Of a DNA stretch of 64,000 bases, positions 33,998 through 44,227 are shown piece by piece. This DNA is from Chitinophagales bacterium. Its GTDB lineage: Bacteria; Bacteroidota; Bacteroidia; Chitinophagales; UBA10324. Below the pieces are notes generated by a model. The model had not been told where the DNA came from. It saw only the letters and a list, made by a program, of their open reading frames with translations, and ran no database searches. Each line of letters starts with the position of its first letter. The stretch's first letter is position 1. The position numbers and the translations under genes were made by a program. The stretch spans positions 1 through 64,000 of the forward strand of contig JACDDS010000005.1 of assembly GCA_013816805.1 (NCBI GenBank). The letters run 5' to 3'.

Positions 33998-36091
33998 CTA
34001 TAATCCCTGAGCTTCTGCTATCAGCTCTGAAATGTCTTTTAATTTAGGTGCATTTTCACCACCTGCATGCTTTAATCCATCATCAAGCATGGTCATACAA
34101 AACGGACAGGCAACTGCCACAGTTTTCGCACCTGTTGCAATTGCTTCTTCAGCTCTTTCTGCGTTTACGCGTTTTTTTCCTGGTTCTTCTTCTTTGAACA
34201 CCTGTGCTCCCCCTGCTCCGCAACACAATCCTTTTGAGCCACACCGTTTCATCTCTTTTAAGTCAGCTTTAAGGGATTCAAGCACCTGCCGGGGCGCCTC
34301 ATAAATTCCATTTCCCCTTCCTATGTAGCAGGAATCGTGATAGGTAATGGTTTCGACGCTTCGGCTTTCTTCAGTCTGCACTTTTATTTTTCCATCCAGA
34401 ATCAACTGCTGAAGGAAAGAAGAGTGATGCAGTACTTCATAACTTCCGCCAAGGCCGGGGTATTCATTTTTTATAGTATTGAAGCAATGCGGGCAAGCTG
34501 TTACAATTTTTTCCACTCCGTAAGTATTTAAGGTACTGATATTCGACATGGCTTGCATCTGAAATAAAAATTCGTTGCCTGCGCGTTTTGCAGGGTCACC
34601 ATTGCAGGTTTCTTCAGTTCCCAATACAGCGAACTTAATACCTGCCTGCTTTAAAATTTTAGCAAATGAGCGTGTTACATTTTTATTTCGCTCATCAAAA
34701 GAGCCTGCACAGCCTACCCAAAACAGCACTTCAATTTTTTCACCTTTTGAAGCAACGTCGTTCATGGTACTGATCTCCAGGCCATCTGCCCAATTAAATC
34801 GATCGGCTTGCGAAAACTGCCATGGTGCACCATTATTTTCGATGTTTGAGTTCATCATTGTCAGCTCATTTGGCACTTTAGATTCTTCCATCACCAGGCT
34901 TCGCCGTAAATCCATTATGATACTTAAGGGTGAAATATTTACAGGACATTCCTGCACACAGGCATTACAGGTGGTGCAGGCCCACAGCTCTTCTTCAGTA
35001 ATATAATTGCCTAATAATGTTTTACTATCGTTATAATCGCTTCCATGTTTATCAATATTTTTTCCCACCTCTTCCATGCGGTCCCGGGTTTTCATCATGA
35101 TAAGGCGGGGAGATAGTTTTTTACCGGTAATACTGGCAGGACATGCTGCAGTACATCGTCCGCATTCGGTGCAGGAATAGGCATCCATCAACTGCTTCCA
35201 GTTCAGATCAAAAATATCTTTTGCTCCGAACCGCTCCGAAGATAGTTCTGTAGCAGGCGGCTCTGTGGAAGGGTCAAGCATTAATTTTACTTCACGGGTT
35301 ACGGAAGCCAGGTTGTTAAATTTTCCCTGAGGAAAAAGATTTGAGTAAAAGACATTCGGGAAGGAAATGATAATATGAAAATGCTTTGAAATAACCAGGT
35401 AATTCAAGAAGAAAAATATTCCGATTATATGGAACCACCACGCAGACCTCTCAACGGTTTGCAAACCCGAAATAGATAATGAGGAATATATAGGCGAGAA
35501 GAAAACATCACTAACGGGAAAAGCGCCAGCCTTTGTAAAGGATTCTGCAGCTCTGATTTGTAAAAGGTGATCAGTAGCATTTAAAGACAAAAAAGCTATC
35601 ATCAGCAGAATTTCCATAATCAGAATATTGTTCCCATCACGGCGAGGCCAGCCGTCAAGATCACTGGAGGTAAGCCGGGGAACCTTAACAATATTCCTTC
35701 TGGCTAAAAAAACTATACAGGCTATCAACACCCCGAATGCCAGAATCTCAAAGCTCCCAATAAGAAAATTATAAAATGGTATGGGTAAAACCTTTGATAA
35801 GATCCGATGCGTCCCGAAAATTCCATCAATTATTATTTCAAGCACTTCAATATTAACAATGATAAAACCTGCATAAATTATCAGGTGAAAAAATCCAACC
35901 ACAGGCTTTGCCATCATTTTCGATTGACCAAGCGCTACACGAAACAGGATATTCCATCTTTTCTTTTTACTTCCCTCAATCAGCACATCCCTTCCAAGAT
36001 GGATGTTGCGAATTATCTTTCGCACATTAATGGTGAAAACTGAAATAGCAATAATAAAGCAGATAATAAAGACGACTTGGGCTATAGGCAT
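33998..36091 (-). CDS. Membrane-bound Fe-S oxidoreductase (HdrD/GlpC-like)
   Basis: A 697-residue protein. The N-terminal 240 residues have about five or six membrane helices, including His-bearing ones (FFHLIIYAGF, WWFHIIGIFFFLNYLVISKHFH) that could bind haem b. Two 4Fe-4S sites follow at Cys307/310/313/317 (CTECGRCTAACP) and Cys372/375/378/382 (CTTCNACVQECP). Two CCG domains then contain ACPHCFNTI and CGAGG. This architecture fits heterodisulfide-reductase/glycolate-oxidase-like electron-transfer proteins linking quinones to soluble donors. The partner is not adjacent. Confidence 0.88.
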   Translation of the reverse strand: MPIAQVVFIICFIIAISVFTINVRKIIRNIHLGRDVLIEGSKKKRWNILFRVALGQSKMMAKPVVGFFHLIIYAGFIIVNIEVLEIIIDGIFGTHRILSKVLPIPFYNFLIGSFEILAFGVLIACIVFLARRNIVKVPRLTSSDLDGWPRRDGNNILIMEILLMIAFLSLNATDHLLQIRAAESFTKAGAFPVSDVFFSPIYSSLSISGLQTVERSAWWFHIIGIFFFLNYLVISKHFHIIISFPNVFYSNLFPQGKFNNLASVTREVKLMLDPSTEPPATELSSERFGAKDIFDLNWKQLMDAYSCTECGRCTAACPASITGKKLSPRLIMMKTRDRMEEVGKNIDKHGSDYNDSKTLLGNYITEEELWACTTCNACVQECPVNISPLSIIMDLRRSLVMEESKVPNELTMMNSNIENNGAPWQFSQADRFNWADGLEISTMNDVASKGEKIEVLFWVGCAGSFDERNKNVTRSFAKILKQAGIKFAVLGTEETCNGDPAKRAGNEFLFQMQAMSNISTLNTYGVEKIVTACPHCFNTIKNEYPGLGGSYEVLHHSSFLQQLILDGKIKVQTEESRSVETITYHDSCYIGRGNGIYEAPRQVLESLKADLKEMKRCGSKGLCCGAGGAQVFKEEEPGKKRVNAERAEEAIATGAKTVAVACPFCMTMLDDGLKHAGGENAPKLKDISELIAEAQGL

Positions 36092-36174
36092 TTATTGCTA
36101 TTTTTAATGGTAAGTGCTGCTTAGATTTTCAGCCATAACATCACACTTATGGAATTTTTCAAAAGTAATTTATT

Positions 36175-38433
36175 ATGAAGAGAATAATAAATTACGTTTT
36201 TATTTATACCCTCATTTTACCAATGTCTGTTCGAAGCCAGCACACGGCATCGATGAATACAGGCCTCAGAAGAGCACTGAGTCAACCCGTGAATTCGGGA
36301 AGAATGGTTTCTTTAATTGTAAAAAGCAACAACCCGGCCCTTGAAGAAATAACCAAAGAATCAGGAGGTATTTATAAGTTTACAATAGGTAATCTTAGCT
36401 CAATATCTCTTCCACTCAATAAGATAAATAGTTTTGTAAAACAAAGGGATATTATAAGCATTGAAGGATTATACGGCAGCGGGAAACTTTTTGATGAAAT
36501 GACTTTGGTAAATGCGAATGTAAATCCCGTACATCAGGGGCTGTTTCCATTAGCCCAACCTTACGATGGAAAAGGAGTGGTAATTGCGGTGCTGGATGAT
36601 GGAATTGATATCCATCATCCTGATTTTCAGAATGCCGATGGCACTACCAGAATAAAATTTTTATGGGATCAGACTTCAATAACGGGTGGAAATATACCTC
36701 AGCCCTATAATTATGGCCAGGAGTGGGATTCTGACGCAATTAATTCGGGAAGCTGCACACATGTGGAACCGTATTATGAGTATGGTCACGGATCAAATGT
36801 ATCGGGAATAGCAGCAAGTAATGGTTTGGCTGTAAATAATTTTTACGGAGTTGCTCCTGCTTCAGATCTGCTTGTGGTTGCAGTGGATATGGGTGAAAAC
36901 TTCCTGAATAATGTTGTAGACGCAACGAAATACGCTTTTGATAAAGCAGCCGAATTGCATGAACCGTGCGTTATTAATGCGAGCATCGGCACCTATTTTG
37001 GTTCGCATGATGGGCTAGACCTTGCAGCACTGTTAATTGATAGCTTAATTGCTTCCCAAAGTGGAAGGACCTTTGTTTGTGCTGCAGGTAATGCAGGTAA
37101 TATTCCTTTTCATCTGGGATATCAAATACAAACAGATTCCGCTTTTACGTGGTTCAAATATGCTCCTAATATTCCGGGAGTTTTCTTTGAGTGGTGGATC
37201 AATAAATCAGAGGCAGACTCCTTTAATTTTGCTATTGGCGCAGATAATACAAATCCATTTTTCTTTGAGGGCAGAACGAAATACTATAACCTCAAAAACG
37301 ATTTTGATTTACCTTCAGGAGCGCCCAGCTTAATGGATACACTTTGGAATGCGGGGTTGGAAACCGGAATAATATCCATAAATGTTCAGGCATTTGACAG
37401 CACATATTCATGCGATGTTTTTATAACTTCTGCAAATACTTCTGATCTTTGGCGGTTCATCACAAATGGAAGCGGGAAGTTTGATTTATGGAGCGGCCTT
37501 ACCACCACGGGAACATCTGATATTATATATTCTGATTTGCCGGATTCGGTTTCATTCCCAGATATTTCTCGATATAAAGTACCGGATACTCAGGAAACTA
37601 TTGTAAGCAGCTTCAGCTGTTCTGATAAAGTAATAACGGTGGGTAACTTTACAAATCGTAATCAATACATTGATGTTAATGGAAATCTTCAAATTTTTAC
37701 CTCGGATACTACCGGGCAATTAGCCATTTCATCAAGCTTTGGACCTTCCCGGGATGGAAGAATAAAACCCGATATTACAGCACCCGGTAACCGCACACTT
37801 ACTAGCGGCAATTTGCTGACCCTTCAGAATCTTTTATTATACCAGCCTTTTAAAGTTGCCCTGGGTGGATTACATAATTCCAATGGGGGCACTTCTATGG
37901 CTTCGCCGGTAGTTGCAGGGATTGCAGTATTATATTTAGAAAAAAAACCTGCGGCAAATTGGAAAGAAGTGAAAGATGCAATTTTATTTTCTGCAACAAA
38001 GGACCAGTATACAGGACCGGATTTACCAGATAACCATTGGGGTTATGGCAAAGCAGATGCTTTTGCAGCTATGACCAATATAATAAGCTACGGATGTACG
38101 GATCCCGCCTCTACTAACTATAATTCGGATGCTACTGTGGATAATGGCTCGTGTATTTATCTTTCAGAAATCCTTACTCAGCACAAAAATTTTTCCTTTT
38201 CCTGCTTTCCGAACCCCTTTCACTCTTTTACAAACTTTTCCTATGACCTGGATCAAAATTCGAATTGTAAAATTTTGATTACTGATATTTCAGGTTATAT
38301 CTATAACGTTATAAAATTACATGAACGAAAAGGTACGGTAAGCTTTGAGAACCCTCTTCAACCAGGTATCTATCTTTACCTGTTGCAAACAGGTGTCAGG
38401 ATATTAAGTACCGGGAAAATGGTTGTTTTTTAA
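36175..38433 (+). CDS. Secreted S8 subtilase with T9SS sorting domain
   Basis: A 752-residue exported serine protease. Signal peptide at about 1-21. Catalytic Asp141 in AVLDDGID, His205 in EYGHGSNVSG, and Ser574 in GGTSMASPVVAG. The common GHGTHV reads GHGSNV here, but the catalytic His is present. The wide His-to-Ser spacing shows an inserted domain of about 250 residues. After the protease comes GCTDPASTNYNSDATVDNGS, a Cys-bearing repeat common in Bacteroidota surface proteins, and then a C-terminal sorting domain (CFPNPFHSFTNFSY) ending GKMVVF. It should pass the outer membrane by the type IX system. Confidence 0.9.
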   Translation: MKRIINYVFIYTLILPMSVRSQHTASMNTGLRRALSQPVNSGRMVSLIVKSNNPALEEITKESGGIYKFTIGNLSSISLPLNKINSFVKQRDIISIEGLYGSGKLFDEMTLVNANVNPVHQGLFPLAQPYDGKGVVIAVLDDGIDIHHPDFQNADGTTRIKFLWDQTSITGGNIPQPYNYGQEWDSDAINSGSCTHVEPYYEYGHGSNVSGIAASNGLAVNNFYGVAPASDLLVVAVDMGENFLNNVVDATKYAFDKAAELHEPCVINASIGTYFGSHDGLDLAALLIDSLIASQSGRTFVCAAGNAGNIPFHLGYQIQTDSAFTWFKYAPNIPGVFFEWWINKSEADSFNFAIGADNTNPFFFEGRTKYYNLKNDFDLPSGAPSLMDTLWNAGLETGIISINVQAFDSTYSCDVFITSANTSDLWRFITNGSGKFDLWSGLTTTGTSDIIYSDLPDSVSFPDISRYKVPDTQETIVSSFSCSDKVITVGNFTNRNQYIDVNGNLQIFTSDTTGQLAISSSFGPSRDGRIKPDITAPGNRTLTSGNLLTLQNLLLYQPFKVALGGLHNSNGGTSMASPVVAGIAVLYLEKKPAANWKEVKDAILFSATKDQYTGPDLPDNHWGYGKADAFAAMTNIISYGCTDPASTNYNSDATVDNGSCIYLSEILTQHKNFSFSCFPNPFHSFTNFSYDLDQNSNCKILITDISGYIYNVIKLHERKGTVSFENPLQPGIYLYLLQTGVRILSTGKMVVF

Positions 38434-38459
38434 TATAGAATTCTACATCAAATTGCCAA

Positions 38460-38972
38460 ATGGAAGCTATAAACAGATCATTAATTCTTACCGCTGACGA
38501 TATAGATAAAAAAACAGAACGTATAGGATATGAAATACTGGAGAACAACGACGATGAGCACGAGATCATTTTGGCCGGCATCAGGCAAAAAGGATTTGTA
38601 TTTGCCCAAAAGCTGGAATCAAAGCTTCGCATGTTTAGCAAGATTTCCATTATTTTGACAGATATACAACTGGAAAAACACAGACCGTCAGGTTCTCAGA
38701 TACTGATGGGTATTGATCCTTCCACAGCTAACAATAAAGTTGTTATCGTGTGTGATGACGTCGCAAACACCGGAAAGACTTTATTATATGCCATGAAACC
38801 TTTCCTTGATTTTGCTCCGAAAAAAATACAGGTAGCTGTTCTCATTGACCGCAAGCATAAGGTCTATCCGGTTTGCGCGGATTACGTAGGGCTTTGCCTT
38901 TCAACCAATATGCAGGAACACATAACGGTTGAAATTGGCTCCGGACTTACCGAAGCCGTTTACCTGAGCTAA
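38460..38972 (+). CDS. PyrR-like phosphoribosyltransferase
   Basis: A 170-residue phosphoribosyltransferase fold protein. The PRPP loop is VVIVCDDVANTGKTL and the flexible region QLEKHRPSG. Related proteins are PyrR (uracil phosphoribosyltransferase/attenuator) and similar unknown enzymes. No pyrimidine genes are adjacent, and no RNA attenuator was seen, so the enzyme may be a salvage phosphoribosyltransferase. It starts 26 bases after the S8 protease stop. Confidence 0.82.
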   Translation: MEAINRSLILTADDIDKKTERIGYEILENNDDEHEIILAGIRQKGFVFAQKLESKLRMFSKISIILTDIQLEKHRPSGSQILMGIDPSTANNKVVIVCDDVANTGKTLLYAMKPFLDFAPKKIQVAVLIDRKHKVYPVCADYVGLCLSTNMQEHITVEIGSGLTEAVYLS

Positions 38973-38986
38973 CGGCATAAAAAAAA

Positions 38987-39008
38987 ACTCCGCAAATAAT
39001 TGCGGAGT
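38987..39008 (-). terminator. Intrinsic terminator of the T9SS propeller gene
   Basis: A perfect nine-base stem, ACTCCGCAA with TTGCGGAGT, encloses loop ATAA. The A-run just before it on the plus strand becomes a T-run on the minus strand, so it terminates the leftward gene at 39030. It lies between convergent genes and could also stop the rightward transcript weakly. Confidence 0.85.
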
Positions 39009-39029
39009 TGTCTGATTCAATGTTAAACA

Positions 39030-41687
39030 TTATTTTATTACTACAAACTTTTTCGTAAACACAGATGATTCAGCTTGTACCTTTAACAGGTAAGTTCCGT
39101 TTGCAAGACTATTGGTCTTAATTGCTACAGTATTTTCTCCTGAAGGTAAATTATGCAATTCATTAGCAAAATGCTTACCGTTTAAATCAAAAATGCTAAT
39201 ATTTATCAGCGCCGGCTTTGCTAAGTTTAGGTTTACATTAACCAGGCTGGACACAGGATTTGGAAAAACAATAACATTATCCAAAATCGTGTTCTGAGAA
39301 GAAATACCTACGTTCACTCCGGCAAGCGTACTTGAACGGAATATTCCACGGCCGTGAGTTGCTATGTAGAGGTAGGGGATTGTATTAAACGGAATTTGCC
39401 GAACCATAAGAGTGGGAACATGAGCCATTCCTGTATTTTCTTCTGACCAAACACCTGTACTCAAATCCTGAGAATAAACACCGAAATCGGTACCTACTAT
39501 CAGATTATTGGGATTAGAAATATCTATAGTTGATCCGTACACCGGCATCATCGGCAGATCGCCTGTAATGTCGGCCATAACTATAGTATCTGACAAAGCA
39601 TTATTCGATTTCCAGACATAGCTGGTATTACCATAATTACCTGCCGTTACTACAATATTATTGTTGTTAGTCGGGTCAATTGCAACGGAGCGGATATACC
39701 GGCCACTTGCCACTAAAACCGAAGTTACCTTAATGCCACTATCTGCAACATTCCATACAGTAGATGTAGGAGAAGAATAATGAAATTTTCCGGCGTTAAA
39801 AACATCCTTAATATTGCCGCAATGGTAAACGTATCCTGCCGTAGTGCCTGCATATAAGTCGTTTCCATCGTGTGAAAAACTTATACAGGAAACTGCGCCA
39901 ATAGTAGAGCTTAGCCGGAACCAATCGGGAATTATCGAAAAATTAACTGCGTATGGAGTAAACCAAATACTTTTGCTGCTTCCACAGGCGTAAAAAGAAA
40001 CCTGAGGGGAATCCAGCTGTTCCCACAATATAAAAGGAGTTACAAATTCAGCACCCTCATCTATTTTCCCGTTATTATCCTTATCAATACGAAAGTCGAA
40101 AAAAGTAGAAGCGCCTCCGCCTTTTGACGGAGATCGAAATAAAACACCATTCGGGGTACCTCCAAAAAAAGCATCCGGATTATTATGTGAAATTTCTGTA
40201 TATCCACCATCGCCACCGAATATTGCATCCCCGGACATAGTAGTGTTTCCTAAAAAATCAATATAAATCGTCCCATTATCCTGGGTACCTCCTGTGACTT
40301 CGCCGGTAGCGGCAGCAGCCACAGAATACATTTGAGTAACGCGGTAATTGCGGTCTGCTGAATAAAATTCAGGCTGATCCTGGAGCGCATTATCAGTAAT
40401 ATATACTCCTCCATCACAACCTATAAGCATTTGAGTTGGTTTAAAAGGATTAAAAACCAGCGCATGCATATCCGGGTGAACATAGAATCCAAAAAAAGGA
40501 TTTTGATAAGCATCTACTATTTTAACCCATCCCGTTGTGGATGTATAGCGATACATGATACCCGAACCTCCTACAAAAATTGTTTGAGGATCCGTTAAAG
40601 AAACAGTAACTGCATCATCATAATCTCCCTGACCACCGCTTTGAGGTTCAAAAAAAGCGAAGGGATTAAAATTTACACTGTTACCCGGTCCAATCTGCGT
40701 CCAGCTAAGTCCTGCATCAGTAGATTGAAAAACGCCAGCCATTCCACCTGAACTATTTACCGTGCTGGCATATACATAATTAGCATCAGATTGCGCTACT
40801 GCTAATTCAATTCTGCTAAAGCTGCCTGTAAAAAAAGAACTTTGCCCGGTTGGCAGCTGAAAATCATCTCCATCAGGTGCAGTAGATCTGTAATATTTAT
40901 TGCCTATGCTGGCATGAACATAGCCATCGTTTCCCGTTTTTACATCTGTTGACGAAATGACACCTACAGGCCCGTAAACAGCCACCCAGGAGAGGCCGCC
41001 ATCGTGAGATACTTTTAAACCGGTATTGGTAGCGGCGTATACTCTGTTAGGATCGTTGGGGCTCACTGCTATTCGATTGACGTCAGCCCAATCTACAAAA
41101 ACATTTACGGCGGATACAGGCTGTGTAGACTGCAGCTGGCTGAAAAAATTACCGCCATCTGTAGATTTCCAGATCCCCTGGCCTATAAATCCGCCGGTAC
41201 CTGTACCATTGTTGAAGTATAAACCTTCTCCGGTACCAAAGTAAATATCACCCGTTGGGCCCTGCGCAAGGCTTACTATCGTCAGGCATTTATACTGATC
41301 CCCGATATTTTGCCAGGATTGGCCGCCATTTGTGCTTTTCCACAATCCTCCGGAAACACCCGCGGCAAAAACTACATTTGCATTTTTTGCATCAAATAGA
41401 ATGGCTCGGGTTCGTCCACCGACATTGTCAGGTCCCATCTCCTGCCACTGAATGCCAAGGCTGCGGGAAGAGACCAACGTCTCTGCAGCATTATAAGCTC
41501 TTACTTCGTCGTTTAGATCTAATTTACCGGTTATTTGATTTGCCCGAATACGGTACATGTAATCGATATAGCCGCGCGCATCCTGAGTCTCATTCTGTTC
41601 AGAATCCAAACTTATTTTCTGGAACATGTACATTAATGAGGTTAAGGTTAACGCAATAAATAATCCTGTGAGTAATGGTATTCTCAT
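39030..41687 (-). CDS. Large T9SS-exported beta-propeller (BNR-like) protein
   Basis: An 885-residue protein with a single N-terminal membrane/signal helix (LLTGLFIALTLTSLMY). The main part carries repeated BNR/sialidase-like segments, for example GLWKSTNGGQSWQNIG, STDGGNFFS, SHDGGLSWVAVYG and STDAGLSWTQIG, forming one or more beta-propellers. A calcium-loop-like DKDNNGKIDEGAEF lies in the middle. The C-terminus is a T9SS type A sorting domain (VFPNPVSSLVNVNLN to FVVIK). No sialidase active-site set was identified, so a binding or scaffolding role is as likely as catalysis. Confidence 0.87.
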   Translation of the reverse strand: MRIPLLTGLFIALTLTSLMYMFQKISLDSEQNETQDARGYIDYMYRIRANQITGKLDLNDEVRAYNAAETLVSSRSLGIQWQEMGPDNVGGRTRAILFDAKNANVVFAAGVSGGLWKSTNGGQSWQNIGDQYKCLTIVSLAQGPTGDIYFGTGEGLYFNNGTGTGGFIGQGIWKSTDGGNFFSQLQSTQPVSAVNVFVDWADVNRIAVSPNDPNRVYAATNTGLKVSHDGGLSWVAVYGPVGVISSTDVKTGNDGYVHASIGNKYYRSTAPDGDDFQLPTGQSSFFTGSFSRIELAVAQSDANYVYASTVNSSGGMAGVFQSTDAGLSWTQIGPGNSVNFNPFAFFEPQSGGQGDYDDAVTVSLTDPQTIFVGGSGIMYRYTSTTGWVKIVDAYQNPFFGFYVHPDMHALVFNPFKPTQMLIGCDGGVYITDNALQDQPEFYSADRNYRVTQMYSVAAAATGEVTGGTQDNGTIYIDFLGNTTMSGDAIFGGDGGYTEISHNNPDAFFGGTPNGVLFRSPSKGGGASTFFDFRIDKDNNGKIDEGAEFVTPFILWEQLDSPQVSFYACGSSKSIWFTPYAVNFSIIPDWFRLSSTIGAVSCISFSHDGNDLYAGTTAGYVYHCGNIKDVFNAGKFHYSSPTSTVWNVADSGIKVTSVLVASGRYIRSVAIDPTNNNNIVVTAGNYGNTSYVWKSNNALSDTIVMADITGDLPMMPVYGSTIDISNPNNLIVGTDFGVYSQDLSTGVWSEENTGMAHVPTLMVRQIPFNTIPYLYIATHGRGIFRSSTLAGVNVGISSQNTILDNVIVFPNPVSSLVNVNLNLAKPALINISIFDLNGKHFANELHNLPSGENTVAIKTNSLANGTYLLKVQAESSVFTKKFVVIK

Positions 41688-41784
41688 GGTTTGGTTGTAG
41701 GTGTAAGTCGCTAAATTAGAAAAGATTCTTCCAAAAGAAATATTAATCCTTTATCACGGGTCACAGCTTTGTAAAAGGAAATAT

Positions 41785-42669
41785 TTATGCAAGATGTCGT
41801 TCGGCATGGTAAGACGACCGCACTAAAGGACCACTTTCAATATATTTAAATCCCCTGGATATGCCTGCTAATCTATATTCCAAAAAAATATCCGGATGAA
41901 TCCATTCAATAACTTCCAGGTGATTTTTTGTCGGTTGAAGATATTGCCCAATCGTCATTATATCACACCCCCACTCTAAAAGATCATCCATAACCTTAAA
42001 TACTTCGTCCCGGGTTTCTCCAAGGCCGGCCATAATGCCCGATTTTGTTCTAATGCCCCCATCTTTTAATCTTTTTATTACTGAAAGTGAGCGATCATAT
42101 TTCGCCTGAGGACGCACTTTTCTATATAAGCGGGGAATGGTTTCCATGTTATGCGAAACTACCTCTGGGGCTGCTTCTATCATTTTATCTATGCTCGCCG
42201 TATTTCCTTTAAAATCCGGAATCAGTGTTTCCAAAGTTGTTCCCGGACTTAAGGTGCGTACTGCCTTAACTGTAGCTGCCCAAATATCTGCACCGCCATC
42301 TTTTAATTCATCCCTGTTCACGGAAGTGATCACCGCATGCTTAACACCCATCAGCTTTATTGCTTCTGCAACACGCAGCGGTTCATCCCAATCCAGTTCT
42401 GTGGGCATCCCTGTAGCCACAGCACAAAACCCACAGGAACGCGTGCAAACATTCCCAAGAATCATAAAAGTAGCTGTACCAGCTCCCCAGCATTCCCCCA
42501 TATTAGGACAATTACCACTTTCACATATCGTATGAAGTTTATATTGATCTACCAGGCTCCTTACATGGCGGTAATTTTCACCAGTGGGTAATTTAACTCT
42601 GAGCCAATCCGGTTTTTTTAACCGGGGTGGTTTTGACGAAAGAATGTTTGCTTCCATTTGGCTCACCAC
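41785..42669 (-). CDS. lipA: Lipoyl synthase
   Basis: A 294-residue radical SAM enzyme that inserts two sulfurs into protein-bound octanoyl groups. Auxiliary-cluster cysteines are Cys49, Cys54, Cys60 ([12 protein letters not shown]); radical SAM cysteines are Cys75, Cys79, Cys82 (CTRSCGFC). The C-terminal [10 protein letters not shown] ends the family pattern. The ATG at 42669 overlaps the end of the upstream envelope gene by seven bases; MEANILSS at 42657 is an alternative. Coupled with that gene in one operon. Confidence 0.97.
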   Translation of the reverse strand: MVSQMEANILSSKPPRLKKPDWLRVKLPTGENYRHVRSLVDQYKLHTICESGNCPNMGECWGAGTATFMILGNVCTRSCGFCAVATGMPTELDWDEPLRVAEAIKLMGVKHAVITSVNRDELKDGGADIWAATVKAVRTLSPGTTLETLIPDFKGNTASIDKMIEAAPEVVSHNMETIPRLYRKVRPQAKYDRSLSVIKRLKDGGIRTKSGIMAGLGETRDEVFKVMDDLLEWGCDIMTIGQYLQPTKNHLEVIEWIHPDIFLEYRLAGISRGFKYIESGPLVRSSYHAERHLA

Positions 42670-43430
42670 TTTTTTCCAAACTGAACGCTCAAATAAACAT
42701 TAGGATAAAACTGAGCATTCTTTTTAATTACCATTACCGGGATTCTCTTATAGTATGCCTCGAGTGAAACTCCAACTTCCAATGTTTTTACAAAATCATC
42801 ATAAGTCGCCCAGTCGAATGTTAATCCGGATTTAAAATGCAAGCCTGGAATTACTTTTATTTCCCCCAATCCATAAGCAAATCCGGCACCTCCATAAATT
42901 GAAAACCAATCCAGGAATTTATCGGCTGTTTCTGAAGTATATTTCTGCGTTTCTATTCTATAGGAAGTAGTATTATCTACAGGATATAAAAGGTCGAGGT
43001 AATAAGGCTTTAGTAATCCAAGAGATAATCCACCAACTGCTTTTATTCCAACCTGCACTCCACTTTTTTCTGCACGCTCGGCAATCAGGATTTCCCGGCC
43101 AAGCGAAGCATGTAACTGGTAGAAATTATTTTGCTTGCCGTAAACAAATGGTTTTGGAGAATTAATTCCTAAAAAAGAAAATCCAAAATCTATGGTTTGC
43201 TTTATTTCTTTTGGGCTGTGAATCTGCGTAAATTCAAATTCATAAATGGTTTTTCTGCGAAGAGAAGTGCGTGAGGCTTTATCAACAAAAACGCCCCATC
43301 CGGTAGTATGTAAGCTTAAGCCCCCGCTCAGTTCGTGGTTATAAATAATGCCTTTCCGGTTGTCTGAAGTTTGAGCAAAAGCCAAGGACGAATACACAAG
43401 CAAAATGGCTATGCCGGCTAAGTATTTCAC
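42663..43430 (-). CDS. Putative outer-membrane beta-barrel protein
   Basis: A 255-residue exported protein. Signal peptide at about 1-20 ([16 protein letters not shown]). The mature chain is full of alternating aromatic and polar strands ([37 protein letters not shown]), and ends [12 protein letters not shown], as a small outer-membrane barrel would. No family recognised. It overlaps lipA by seven bases and probably shares its transcript, but a functional link is not obvious. Confidence 0.75.
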   Translation of the reverse strand: MKYLAGIAILLVYSSLAFAQTSDNRKGIIYNHELSGGLSLHTTGWGVFVDKASRTSLRRKTIYEFEFTQIHSPKEIKQTIDFGFSFLGINSPKPFVYGKQNNFYQLHASLGREILIAERAEKSGVQVGIKAVGGLSLGLLKPYYLDLLYPVDNTTSYRIETQKYTSETADKFLDWFSIYGGAGFAYGLGEIKVIPGLHFKSGLTFDWATYDDFVKTLEVGVSLEAYYKRIPVMVIKKNAQFYPNVYLSVQFGKKW

Positions 43431-43454
43431 ACTTCAATATTAGAACATTTGGTC

Positions 43455-43462
43455 TACATTTG
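43455..43462 (+). promoter_or_regulatory. -7 box for osmC
   Basis: TACATTTG is an exact TAnnTTTG match, 27 bases before the OsmC ATG. Confidence 0.45.
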
Positions 43463-43489
43463 AATACCTTTATAAAAAATGATTAATCT

Positions 43490-43891
43490 ATGACTTGTGA
43501 AGTAACTTATAAGGGTGAATTGAGATGCGAAATGACGCATCTTCAATCAGGCGATAAAATAATTACCGATGCGCCGACGGATAATCATGGAAGAGGAAAG
43601 GCATTTTCACCAACCGATTTAACTTCATCGTCAACTGCTGTTTGTGCACTTACTACCATCGGAATTGCAGCAGAGATGCATGGATTTAATATTGAAGGGA
43701 GCAAAGCTGAAGTTACTAAAGTAATGAGCAATAATCCCAGAAGAATTTCTGAAGTACACATTACTTTCTATTTTCCATTCTTCAATTATTCTCAGAAAGA
43801 AAAAAAGTTAATTGAACATGCAGCAAGAACCTGTCCTGTAATGCTCAGCTTACATCCTGATATTAAAAAAGAAATGACATTCATATTTTAA
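43490..43891 (+). CDS. OsmC family peroxiredoxin-like protein
   Basis: A 133-residue OsmC/YhfA-type protein. The two reactive cysteines of the family are visible as Cys52 (SSSTAVCALTTIG) and Cys115 (ARTCPVMLSLHPDI). OsmC proteins reduce organic hydroperoxides using thiols. Length and motif order are standard. A TACATTTG box and probable terminator make it a stand-alone unit. Confidence 0.93.
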   Translation: MTCEVTYKGELRCEMTHLQSGDKIITDAPTDNHGRGKAFSPTDLTSSSTAVCALTTIGIAAEMHGFNIEGSKAEVTKVMSNNPRRISEVHITFYFPFFNYSQKEKKLIEHAARTCPVMLSLHPDIKKEMTFIF

Positions 43892-44227
43892 AGGTTGCCA
43901 GTTAATGACTATCCATTATATCTGCAGCGGGTTAAACATATTTATTTTAATTATTACTTCTTATAGAAAAAGAATTCTAAATACAATGGATAACAAACCT
44001 TAAACTACTTACCGGCTTTGGTAGTATTTTTTTAATGCGATAATCTAAACTATGCGGGAATGGATATTCCATTTGGGATTGGTAGTAGATACATTCTCTG
44101 TTCGAATTCAGAAGTGCAGATAACAAGAAAATTTCTTCTTAATATGGATCGGGAAGAAAGAAAATTGAACTGTGGGACATATAGATCAACGTTTTCGGAA
44201 TGGCAGAAAACAATTAAAGCCATAATA
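43892..44227. other. 336-bp gap after osmC
   Basis: The first third holds a probable terminator for osmC (see next entry). A short open stretch near 44050-44115 begins MREWIFHLGLVVDTFSVR but stops quickly and matches nothing known. Nothing else was recognised. Confidence 0.4.
44007..44033 (+). terminator. Probable terminator of osmC
   Basis: ACT(T)ACC pairs with GGTAGT around loop GGCTTT, with one bulged T, followed by A and seven Ts. It lies 115 bases beyond the osmC stop. Confidence 0.45.
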
